From Nannochloris sp. 'desiccata' (Eukaryota > Chlorophyta > Trebouxiophyceae > Chlorellales > Chlorellaceae), in contig JAGTXX020000012.1 in the NCBI GenBank assembly GCA_019044685.2, positions 310,001 to 374,000 on the forward strand: a stretch of DNA of 64,000 nt. Reading direction: 5' to 3'. Shown in pieces: positions 9,220 through 19,770 of this stretch. How positions within the stretch are numbered: the stretch's first letter is position 1; every line of letters begins with the position of its first letter. The position numbers were made by a program, and so were the translations under genes. The notes under the pieces were generated by a model. The model was given only the letters and a program-made list of their open reading frames with translations, was not told the DNA's origin and did no database searches.

Positions 9220-9661
9220 GGCTTCAAATTATCCGAGAATGGAGATTGAAGGGGTTTAGCAAGTAGGTGTGATCGTTTTTAAATCACCCTCGATGTATAT
9301 AATCTGTGGCACATGGCGAATCGACGCTGCTCTAGTATAGCAAGAACATACTTTAAATCCTAAATAATAGCATTTTGGAGGCTAGCAACACTACCATGTA
9401 CTAAATTGCGATAAGTGGTGGAGCCTTGAAGGCGCTTCAAAAAAAGAAAAAACGAAAAAAATGACTTTCTTGGCCTTTCCCGTAGCCTGTATAAAGAATT
9501 GAATATTTAAAGACACTCAGCAGACTTTATTCTCTGGACTTAATGCCCCAATAGCCCTGATTTGTGCCTTGGTCCATAGGCAACGCACTTCTAATTATTG
9601 CTGATAAATTGTTTTGACTTGAAGCTTGTTCAAATCTTAAATAAACTTGCAACCCTACACG
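9220..9661. other. Bidirectional promoter region
   Basis: Shared spacer of the divergent Ycf45-like and NDUFA2 genes. gtatataa around 9294-9303 is a TATA-like word of uncertain use. Nothing else recognised. Confidence 0.35.
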
Positions 9662-10299
9662 ATGGCTTGGAGAAGTGCACTTTCACGCAACTTGCAGGAA
9701 TTAAGGTATGCTCAAGTTTGCAAATACACAAGTTAATTCTCAATCAATTTTATTTGGTCAGGTTTTTTTCAAACTGGTTACTAATCGATTTTCATCTATT
9801 ACAACGCAGGATACATTTATGCCAATCATCTAAAGGCAGTGAAGGAGCTAGGTACGTTGCTGCATACATTTATTCTTACCCTTGAAACTAATCAAATCTC
9901 CGCTCGACGCCAATTTCAAACCGTCAATGATATTTCTATACTCTACAAATTATGCAGGGATTTCATCATGAGCAGCTACCAAGAGCTGAAAAAGGCGAAT
10001 CCCACATTTCCTATCCTCATTAGAGAATGCGCAGGAGTAGAGGCGAAACTCATTGCTAGATACGGTAAGAGAAAAAGTAAAAAGAGTAGAAGGAGGTTGT
10101 TCATCTCTGTTTGTTTCTCATTTTCTGATCAGCTTGCTAATGTTTAATTTATATTCATTACCTTGCAGACTATGGAGTTGAGAATGCTGTGCGCATTGAA
10201 GGCTTGGGTAAAGCAGATATTAGTAAACAACTTGAAGAGCTTGTTAAAAAGGGAGAGTCAATGCCAAGATCAACTGAGAGTGAAGGAGCGCTGGCTTAA
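9662..10299 (+). CDS. NDUFA2: Mitochondrial complex I subunit NDUFA2 (B8)
   Basis: Exons 9662-9705, 9810-9851, 9958-10064 and 10169-10299 encode 107 residues, close to the family's ~99. The joined protein reads [72 protein letters not shown]. The LKKANP..PILIREC core is diagnostic of B8, a thioredoxin-fold accessory subunit in the matrix arm of NADH:ubiquinone oxidoreductase. All three introns are about 100 bases with canonical ends and consistent phase. TGTAA at 10372-10376 lies 73 bases after the stop. Confidence 0.93.
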
Positions 10300-10488
10300 T
10301 TTAAAAATTTCGACTCACTATAATAGTAATATAACCTGTTGTTCTATCTTAGCTTTCTTTCTCGCTTTATGTGTAAACTTCAATTAACATCTAGCTTTTA
10401 ACAGACAAGAACCAGGTTTGGAAAACAGAGCACGGAAGAGAGGGAAAAAAGTAAAAATTCTTTGCTGAGCGCCAGCAATATAGTCTCT

Positions 10489-12503
10489 TTACTCCGCTAC
10501 AGCTCCTCCTGCAAGCTTTTTCGGCACCTTTGTAATTTTCCCTATGGCAATAGTCCTTCCTTCATCTCTTAAAGTGAATCTTCCCAATTGAGGCACTTTG
10601 TCAAACGCCTCTGCACAAATGCTTTTATCAACGGCAATTCTCGCAAGACAGATCGATCCGCTTTTGGCAAACTTGGTCCTTTTCTTTTCTTTTGTTTTAG
10701 GATCAATGACAGCCACAAGTTTCGTCACTTCACACTCCTCGACCACAGAGTGTAAGTGCAACACTGCTTTATAGCCACCCGTAAGGATAGGTTTATGCTC
10801 CAACAGCTCTAAAATAGCGATTTGAGCTTCAAATTGAGTCACCACAGGAACGGGGTTAAACTTAGAACATACTACAAACCCAGCAGAGATTTCATCTTCT
10901 TCAATTCCACTTAACCTCAATCTTAAATTCTCCCCTGGTCGAGCGGCATTAACTTCCTCCTCATCTCTCCAAATTGCTGTTACTTTAACCGGAACTTTAT
11001 TTGGCATGACCACCAGAGAATCTCCTTTGCGTACCAATCCTGATTCGCTCTTTCCCATCACCACAGTACCCATATCTTTATATCTATCCATCACTGGCAT
11101 TCTAAATGACGCCAACGGGTCACGATTAGAGGCCTCAATAGCATCGAGTACCTTAAACAGTGATTCACCTTCATACCAAGGGCACACATCTTTACTGACA
11201 GTTTCCTTCATATTATGACCCATAAGTCCAGAAATAGGGATCCAAATGAGATCTTTTTTAGGATTATAACCACATCCTCGTAAAAAGGGAGTTAATTTCG
11301 TTTCAATTTCATCATACCGAGCTTTTGACCACTTGCCATCATCCCCAATGACGGAAGAATCATCCATCTTGTTGATAGCAACGACCAGCTTAGTGACACC
11401 AAGTGTTTTAGCCAATTGAGCGTGTTCACGGGTCTGGCCGCCCCTCTCAAAGCCAGTTTCAAATTCTCCCTTTCGTGCAGAGATGACTAGAACGCCGATG
11501 TCAGCTTGAGAAGCACCGGTAATCATATTCGGCACGAAAGATTTATGACCAGGCGCGTCCAGTATTGTGTAACGCTTCTTAGGGGTTTCGAAGCAAGCAC
11601 GACCAACTTCCACCGTTTTACCCTGCAAAATTTAAAAGAAAATTAGATTCATTGTTTGAAGCAGCATTAGACTCTTATAACCGAATATTTTTATCCACTA
11701 TATCTCCAACAATTTCTCCACATACCTTGGCACGTTCTTCTTCGTTTGTATCCATGATATAAGCCATATACCAACTCTCGCGATTTTTCTCTTTAGCTTC
11801 TTTCTCGTATTTCTCGATTGTACGATCATCAACTCCACCAGTGAGAAACAAAATCTGACCTGCGGTGGTACTTTTACCTGCATCTACGTGGCCAATGAAA
11901 ACAATGTTTAAATGCTCGCGGGGATCGATGCTATTAAGCTCTTCAAGGGCGGCTTTGAGTTCGGCATGACGAGCGTTACGTTGAGCATCAGTTTCTTTCA
12001 AGTCGTCGTCAACAGCAAGTTTCTTGGTTTCTTTAGTGATAGCATCGACTGCAGGAGAAGCTGCAGGAGTCAGTAAATAGAATCATGGAAGAAGAGGGGC
12101 AAACTTAATAAGTGATCAAAAAAATATTCGATTGCATCCGACAGATTTTGAAAAATAAAAACCAGGGAAGATACATACCCTTGGCAGCAGGCTCCGCTTT
12201 TGGCTGTGCAACAGCGGCTTCTTTGGGTGCAGGAGGAGCACCATTAGAGCTAACAGTGGGTGCTGCGTTGCTGGGTGCTGGAGGGGCAGTTGCTGGTGGA
12301 GGAGGCTGCACAGGAGCAGGAGCAGCAGGTGCTCGTGGTGCTGCAGGTGGAGCAGCGGCAGGTGTAAAACCTCCTCCGGGAGTGAAGTTGCCAGCAGTAG
12401 GATTAAAAGAAAAGCTGCCTGCAGAAGGATTTAATGATGGCTTTGGAGGAGCAGGCTGATATATGACCTCCTCCTCATCACGCTGTTCCCACGAGTCTGC
12501 CAT
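10489..12503 (-). CDS. ERF3: Translation termination factor eRF3 (GTPase)
   Basis: Exons 12179-12503, 11726-12060 and 10489-11622 give 597 residues. Residues 1-108 are a Pro/Ala/Gly/Asn-rich disordered extension as in Sup35/GSPT1. The GTPase follows: G1 GHVDAGKSTT, G3 DAPGHKSF, G4 NKMD, then two EF-Tu-like beta barrels ending RFTLRDEGRTIAIGKITKV. The ERAK / GKTVEVGRA junction across intron 2 is the conserved switch region. eRF3 binds eRF1 and drives GTP-dependent peptide release at stop codons in the cytosol. HBS1 is the nearest alternative, but the N-terminal extension and C-terminal sequence favour eRF3. Exon 2 has two in-frame acceptors 12 bases apart (exon start 12060 or 12048). A divergent neighbour starts 222 bases away. 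Confidence 0.92.
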
Positions 12504-12725
12504 TGTGTGAAGAACTCAAAATATTTTATATGACTTGGAAAGGTGCAGAGATAATATTATAATGCCTCCAAACTCGGTTGAAGAAATATGAGTTTGAAAA
12601 AGTTGGCGATTTTAGTAGGTTTTTGTTGCATCTTCAACAGTGCATTTGTTTTTAATCGGAGCATAATAATCTTATAACCCTACCATTGCACGCGATTGGA
12701 TTCTTTTACACAAATTCTACTAACA

Positions 12726-13875
12726 ATGTCGTCCCAAACATTCGGACACAAATCCACATGTTTGTTCACCTTTGCCCCCCTAGCCAAACGACAACGCGCA
12801 CTTCATGTTCAATCTACCTCCAGCAGTTCATACCAACCAACAACTTTGGATAATAGTCGCCGACTGGCATATTTTAGAGCTCAAGAAACTCTCCTATTAT
12901 CGCCGCTCCTGACCGATACCTATGCCACTCCACTTGCTGAGAGTTTTACCACCACCTACCCCCCTTCTGACACAAAGGAACTAGCTGCAGCTGCATTTGA
13001 TATGCTTTCTGCTCGATTTATAGACGATCAAATACTTTTGGCGCTTAGTAGTGTAAACACAGGGCGGGATCAACCTTATAATCAACTTGTATTAGTAGGA
13101 GATGGCTACTGTACACGTCCATTTCGTTTAAATGTGCCAGCAGGGACTATTATGTACCTAGTAGCTCCAGGAGAGGTCCATGAACGAGCAGAAGCCTTGC
13201 TAGCTGAACAACCTGTGAAGGCGAGGGTCCCAAGAGGGTGTTTATTAAAAAGGATTGCTTGTAATCTTGTAGAAGGGGATAGCTGCGGTATTGCGCTGGA
13301 AAGGGCAGGGTATAGAGCGGATCGTGTCTCTGTATGGGCACTTCAGGTAAGGGATAGAGACAAGAGAAGGAACACGTGTTTCATTCAAATTTTCTTCCCG
13401 AGTAGCCATTATCTTTTTGCCAACCGATTTGGTATGGTCGTTTTTATACATAAATCTCTCTCTTCCTCTCTTTTCTTTGCAGGGTATTAGGCAATTAAAT
13501 CTAGATAAAGCTGCATTATCAAGCATTTTCGCTGATATCAGCAATTTAGCTGCTTTAGAATCGCTCCTTTTTGGAGAATTACCAGCAACTAATCCTGCAG
13601 ACGTCGAAAATTTACTGGCTTCATTTGGATTATTAGGAACTCATTTTGATTTGAACTCTGTAGCACAGAACATAGAATCCACTGATAAGACCTCATCCTG
13701 GTGGAATGTACCTATTTCTGCAGGTTTAAGTAAAGAAAATGGCGAGAAAGTATACGGGCCGTTGCTGTTTAGAGCACAACAACGTCGGTTGTCTCTTCAA
13801 GAAATTGAAATGTACGAGTCGCATGTATCTGCTGCTGAAGAAGTTGATGAAGATTTCTTTGGGAATTTTTCTTGA
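12726..13875 (+). CDS. Leucine carboxyl methyltransferase-family SAM-dependent methyltransferase
   Basis: Exons 12726-13346 and 13483-13875 give 337 residues. RRLAYFRAQETLLLSP and LTDTYATPLAESF match the start of the LCMT/PPM1-like fold. LVLVGDGYCTRPFRLNVP corresponds to the SAM-binding strand and loop, and RADRVSVWALQGIRQLNLDKA matches the family region that usually reads as a WLAEG-like motif. The usual GxDxR loop is altered to GDGYCTR, so cofactor binding may differ. The first ~40 residues are Ser/Thr/basic-rich, compatible with organelle targeting. The family methylates carboxyl or hydroxyl groups; the substrate here is unknown. This is not the PP2A methyltransferase itself as far as I can tell. 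Confidence 0.72.
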
Positions 13876-14062
13876 TCATATTTCAAACAGCAAAGGAAAT
13901 GAATCAATGTAAGAATTAATCAGTTGAGGAAGAAAAGGCGGCCCGGCCGCTGCTAGGTTGCCCATAGCATTGCTTGATAAGCTAATTTATTATAATACTC
14001 ATCGCCTAATTGGCATATTAAAAATTAGATTCCGAAGCTTAAGGTGCCTAATATCAGTAAAT

Positions 14063-16064
14063 ATGGCTGCACAAAGCTCGCCATGTGGGCATGTTCAGGC
14101 ATTTGGAACGATATCTTCCTCGGTTGCACTGTTTAATAGAACCCCGCTGAGACGGATGAATAAGAATATTGCACGGTCTCCTATATGCGCTGCTGCTGAC
14201 GACAGAACGGTTACCCTATTGGATTATGGTGAGAAGAATGCATCTCTCGTTCAATTGTCTGCATAGTTTTCTTGAATACGGGGACGTTTATATCAGCATT
14301 TGGATCGAATATGACAGTGTTTTAACGGCTATTCTTTCATCATTTGCACAGGCGCTGGGAATGTGCGCAGTGTTCGCAATGCGATCAAAAAACTAGGTTT
14401 CAATATCAAAGATGTAGGTTTAAATGCAACAATTCAGTTTGTATCTCTTACCTGAGAAATTGCTAACCCTTGTATCAACTCATACTTCATGCGCATTATG
14501 CCTAACGAGCTTCTCAAATTTCTCTATGTAGGTTGAAAGTCCCATGGACATTGCCAACGCTCAACGCCTCATCTTTCCCGGTGTTGGTGCTTTCGGTCAA
14601 GCTAGAGAAATACTTGAAAAACGCGGGTATACACAAGCTTTAAAAGACTATATCCTCGCTGATCGACCTTTCATGGGCATCTGTCTCGGCCTGCAATTGC
14701 TCTTTGATGGCTCTGAAGAAAACGGTGGTTGTGAAGGATTAGGCATTATTCCTGGGACAGTAGCTCATTTCGATACTAAATTGGGTCTGCCGGTACCCCA
14801 CATTGGCTGGAATGACTTAAAACAGAAGCGTTCTTCTTCTCTTCTCAGTACGGTAGGAGATCGTAGAGTATATTTCGTTCACTCATACCGAGCGGAACCT
14901 TCCGATGCCAACAAGGACTGGGTTCTTTCTACCACTGACTACGGAACTGAATTTATATCTTCAGTCAATAACGGAAATGTCTGTGCTTCCCAATTCCACC
15001 CTGAGAAGAGTGGAGAAGCAGGCTTAGACATCCTTCGTTGCTATTTAGACCCTTCCTCTGCTCCAACTACCCCGGTTCCCTGTACCTCCACCCGTCCTCA
15101 TGGGCTTGCAAAGCGTGTTATTGCCTGTTTAGACGTCCGTGCCAACGATAATGGCGATCTGGTTGTTACAAAAGGGGATCAATACGATGTCCGTGAGGCT
15201 GGAGATGGGTCTGGAAGTGCAGGAGAAGTACGAAATCTTGGAAAACCAGTGGAATTGGCAGGACGGTATTTCTTGGAAGGTGCTGACGAGGTTACTTTCC
15301 TTAACATAACTGGATTTAGAGATTTTCCCATGGCTGATTTACCCATGTTGGAGGTCCTCAGGCAAGCTTCAAAAGGTGTTTTCGTTCCGCTGACTGTTGG
15401 TGGTGGCATTCGAGGATTCACCGATGGTACTGGCCGTCATTACAGCGCCCTTGAGGTAGCTGCTGAATATTTCCGTAGCGGTGCTGATAAAATCTCTATT
15501 GGAAGCGATGCCGTCTTTGCAGCAGAAGCGTATTTAGCTGCAGGAGGTCAGAAAGATGGGAGTACTGCTATTGAGCAGATCTCCCGTGTGTATGGTGCTC
15601 AGGCGGTAGTGGTCTCTATCGATCCCCGTCGTGTCTACGTTAATTCTAGGGAAGAAACTCACCATGTGACTGTAGAAACAAGTAAATTGGGGCCAAACGG
15701 GGAGAAATTCTGCTACTGGGAGTGTACTGTTAAAGGTGGTAGAGAAGGTCGTGATGTGGACGCCGTTCAACTTGCTATTATTGTAGAGGATCTTGGTGCT
15801 GGAGAAATCTTATTGAATTGTATTGATAATGATGGAGTAGGTCAAGGATTTGATTTGGAGTTGGTGGGTGCTGTGGCTGATGCGGTGAGAATTCCGGTGA
15901 TTGCCAGTAGCGGTGCAGGAAAACCAGAGCACTTTACAGAAGTATTTGATCATACTCACGCTGCTGCTGCGCTTGCAGCTGGTATTTTCCATAGAAGAGA
16001 GGTTCCTATTTCTGCTGTGAAGGATCATATGGAGAATTCTGGTATCCCTACAAGGACAAGTTGA
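14063..16064 (+). CDS. HISN4: Imidazole glycerol phosphate synthase, fused HisH-HisF
   Basis: Exons 14063-14228, 14352-14413 and 14532-16064 give 586 residues. Residues 1-45 look like a plastid transit peptide (Ser/Arg/Asn-rich). The class-I glutaminase domain follows: LLDYGAGNVRSVRNAIKKLG, FPGVGAFG, the nucleophile elbow GICLGLQLL (catalytic Cys) and SQFHPEKSG (His/Glu of the triad). The cyclase (HisF) barrel has RVIACLDVR and the phosphate-binding loops TVGGGIRGF and IPVIASSGAGKPEHF. The enzyme converts PRFAR and glutamine to imidazole glycerol phosphate and AICAR in histidine synthesis, in the plastid in plants. The fused form is normal for plants and fungi. Confidence 0.94.
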
Positions 16065-16321
16065 TAGAGATTCATAGATATCTTCTCCGCTCTTCTTTGC
16101 TTCTTTTCTTTTTTCCTTTTAGTTTGAAAATTAGAGACATTTTTTCAACGTTATTAAATTGAATTATATACGTCAGTGTCAGTCAGTAAAAGTTAAAGTC
16201 AAGTCAGAGGATGATCGTACTAACAACTAAAAACGTGTTTAATTTATTAAAGCTCCAGCCATAGGCTCGGAAAACAAGTTGCCCTTCGAAGCCCCTCACC
16301 CTCTCAAGAAACCCCTCCCTC

Positions 16322-17949
16322 TCAGCTTAAATTCCTTTCTAAAGAACGTCTCCATAGGGCAGGTTGATATGGTGTTATTGGTCTAAATAAAGAACGACCT
16401 CCACTTCCACTCTTATTAATCATCCCACTTGTTTCACCTCTTCCCATCAACTGCTGCACCACAACTGCTGCAAGACACACGACTGCCATGTATATTAAAA
16501 CAATAATTCTCGCACCCCAATCACCTACATTCATTGTATCAATACTCATATTAAGTACCCCTGTAAGCACATTCGCAATCAGAAACGTAGGCAACATCGA
16601 ATCGTTGACCGCTTGAAGTAATGTTGGCAGCGGCTGTGTAGGTAGAGCTGCTGTGGCAGACGCCAACAACGCAAGAGACTGTGTATTGAGTCCTAGCATC
16701 CATAATACGTATGCAGCATTGCATGCACGACGTGATACTGGTTGAATCAATCTATCTACTGCAAAAAAAGCTACCCAGAGACCTATGACAATACCTGCAA
16801 CCCTTCTCCGCTGCCCAGCTCGTAATTGAATTCGACTCGGACCAGCAGTCTCTTCTAAGACAGCCCCACACGCACAGCCTAGTAAATGCAGTGCAAAGTA
16901 TCCAGGTAATGAAAATATGCCTTCTTTATTTGCTGAAATGAAATCACTTCCTCTGAAATTTTCAGAATGGATGTACTCTGTCATGTTTTTATTAGAAAGC
17001 AACCACTGATGCATTGCTAGAACTACAGTACCAAGAAGTCCACAGGTAACAGCAGACCCAGAGGCGGCCCGAGGTACAAACAACGTTAATCCGCGTAAGG
17101 CAGCTAAAGTTAAAAAGAAATTCCAGTGCACGCCATACTCTCCAACGTGTTGCTGATAGTTTAATGCAGAAGTAATTAAAGGGCGGCTGAGACCTAGTAC
17201 TGCTAAAGCAAAAAGACGATATATATCACGCCTGATTCTCCCTCCTTGTGATGAAGCATCATTGGTAGAAGCAATAGAGGAAGAGGACCCAACAGCAGCA
17301 GCAGCAGCAGTCCCAGCAGCAGCAGCTTCTTTCATCCCACAAGCAAAGCCCGTGGCAATTACAATGGACCCGACACCGGCATCCATCAGCCCGGTGCCAA
17401 AGGCTTCAACTTTAGCGAATTTACGGGGGAAGGCGTGGAAGTCAACAGCTAATATGGCGATGCAGGTGATCAGCATGACGCCACCACGATGGGCAGATAA
17501 TGCTTGCCTGTCAGAGGAAATGATTGATTTAATCAATTTGTTTAAAAGCGGTGCTGGTGCTTGATGAAGGGTGCTTGCAATCAGAAGTCTTGTTTTTTTA
17601 GAAATCCTTGGCGCCCTCTTTCTTACCTCATTGCCAATAAAGGTACTTTGCTTCTCTCTCGTTTCAGTAGTTGGAAATTACGCGCAACCAGCAGCAGGGC
17701 AACAGCAACTAGCACCCCGACGACAGCAGCGGGAGAGAGCGGCCCCATCATTTGAGTTATTAGGGGAGTGACGAGTAGTAGAAACTGTAGAAAGTAGTCT
17801 ATTCTAATTATACGAGCGTTCTTTGTGTACGACAGAAGCTGCACGATGAGCAAGAGCACGGCAGGAACTGAAGCGATCAAAATGATCTCGTATAAACTTC
17901 CGCCAGAGTGGCCTTGAACAAAAGCCTCTTTATTTAGTCGTTTTGACAT
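16322..17949 (-). CDS. PIGW: GPI-anchor inositol acyltransferase PIG-W/GWT1
   Basis: Exon 1 is 17627-17949; exon 2 begins at 17573 (53-base intron) or 17588 (38-base intron), both in frame, giving 524 or 529 residues. KEAFVQGHSGGSLYEI at the N-terminus, MLITCIAILAVDFHAFPRKF, KVEAFGTGLMDAGVGS, EYGVHWNFFLTLAAL and SANKEGIFSLPGYFALHLLG match GWT1/PIG-W in order. About a dozen hydrophobic membrane segments are present. The enzyme acylates the inositol of GlcN-PI in the ER during GPI-anchor synthesis. A poly-Ala/Ser stretch follows the first conserved loop. Identification is firm; only the exact acceptor is open. Confidence 0.9.
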
Positions 17950-18596
17950 TTCTATATTTTCTTTGGATTTTTAGTTATGGGAAAATAAATGAAGCTTTCA
18001 GTGGAAAATGCTGTTTGAAACAGAATTTTGGATGCTGTGTTTGTTGTTCAACAAAGAATGAGTCTCAATAAAGCATAAAATATTTATTATTTAATTAAGA
18101 TTAATAATAGCTGCTAGAGATATGAACGTGCCAGACTTCAGCTCGTTGGTGTACTAAAACCAGAGGGCGGCGGTGACGGCGACGAGAATGGGATTTTTTT
18201 TCTCAAGGCAGCAGCGACTCAGCTAAAAGGATACCGAGCATCCCACGAAATACTCAAGAAGGCGAGTAATACAGCCATCTCCCAGCTTTATTCCAACCCT
18301 TCTCCCAGCCTCGCTTTCTCATCTCCCTCCCAAAATTTTGAAGAAATTTCAAATTATTTTCGTTCAAACTTTTGAGAAGTGAAAGGGACTTGATACCGAA
18401 CTACAAGGTCATTAGACATATTTGCTGGATTCTTGATATTTCATAGAACCTGTTGAAAGCTTTTCTTTGTCAGAAGACATCTCTTGGAACACAGGATTAA
18501 CTTTCAAACTGCATGCAAAAGTAAATAGTGGGGTTCAACAACCTTTTAAAGCTTCCAACTCATTAATCGTGTTAATAACAAACTAAATATTTTCTG
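17950..18596. other. Bidirectional promoter spacer (PIGW / GPN3)
   Basis: AT-rich spacer between divergent genes, with a short GC-richer patch near 18160-18260. No gene or recognisable repeat. Confidence 0.4.
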
Positions 18597-19656
18597 ATGA
18601 AATACGCACAGCTTGTCATAGGTCCCGCTGGGAGCGGCAAAGTAAGTCATCTTGCATGGAGCAAATCCAATAATCCACTTTGCTTCCCAACTTCTTTCTT
18701 ATCTTATCGCAACCCGCGATGCTCACATATGACAAGCATCTTTATCTAACTCTGCAGTCTACATATTGTGAAACAATCAAGCAGCATTGTGACGCGATTG
18801 GACGTCCCGCCCATGTCGTCAATCTCGGTAAGAACAAAGTAAAATCTTTCCTTTTAATTGTACTTCGCTTTGTGCTCCATTCAAATCTTAATACAAACAA
18901 CTTGAATGTACAGACCCTGCTGCTGAAGAGTTTAAATATCCAGTTTCTATTGACGTCAGAGATTTAATCTCTCTCGACGATGCCATGGAAGAACTCAGTC
19001 TAGGTCCCAACGGTGGCCTGCTGTATTGTATGGAATATCTAGAAGAAAACTTAGAAGAATGGCTAGGAGAGGAACTTGCTGCATATGGTGACGATGATTA
19101 CCTTATATTTGATTGCCCAGGCCAGATCGAATTGTACTCTCATTTATCAGTGTTCCGTACGTTTGTCAATTTTTTAAAACGAGATGGGTGGCAAGTTGTC
19201 TCTGTGTATTGCTTAGATAGTCAATTTGCTGATGAGGTTCCTAAGTATATTGCTGGATGTTTATCTGCACTCTCCGCTATGGTACAATTAGAGCTTCCTC
19301 ACGTCAACGTCCTCACAAAGATGGATATATGCAAGGCCGAGAAAAAAGAAGAAATTGATGAAAATTTCCTTTTCCCCGATGGCAATCAAATGAAAAGAGA
19401 ATTAGATGAGCAAACTGCACCTAGATTTCGGTCATTAAACGCTGCTGTAGCGAGGTTATTAGATGATTACAGTATGGTCGCGTTTGTACCCCTAGATAAC
19501 ACCGATGAAGAAAGTATAGAAACGTGTTTGTTGCAAGTTGATGGGGCAATTCAGTTTGGTGAAGATCAAGATGTGAAAACGAGAGAACATGGAGACTTTC
19601 CTGAGGATGATATGAACGGAGATGGACCCGGTGATCCAGATGAACTTGATTTTTAG
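18597..19656 (+). CDS. GPN3: GPN-loop GTPase 3
   Basis: Exons 18597-18641, 18758-18827 and 18914-19656 give 285 residues. The P-loop GPAGSGKSTYC spans the first junction. VVNLDPAAEEFKYPVSIDVR, LGPNGGLLYCMEYL (the Gly-Pro-Asn loop), DCPGQIELYSH and LTKMD follow in order. The C-terminus is acidic. YAQLV near the start and the DDYSMV / DEES segments favour GPN3 over GPN1 and GPN2. GPN proteins form dimers that help assemble and import RNA polymerases II and III. TGTAA lies 25 bases after the stop (19681). The gene is convergent with AP-1 gamma, 114 bases apart. Confidence 0.93.
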
Positions 19657-19770
19657 AAAATTAGAGGTAGGAAAAAACCTTGTAAGAATCGAAATTGTTT
19701 TTTTACAGAAAATAAACCAAAAGTAAAAAAATGAGGACGGTTGGTAACACTTGGTAATTAAGATTTCTAC

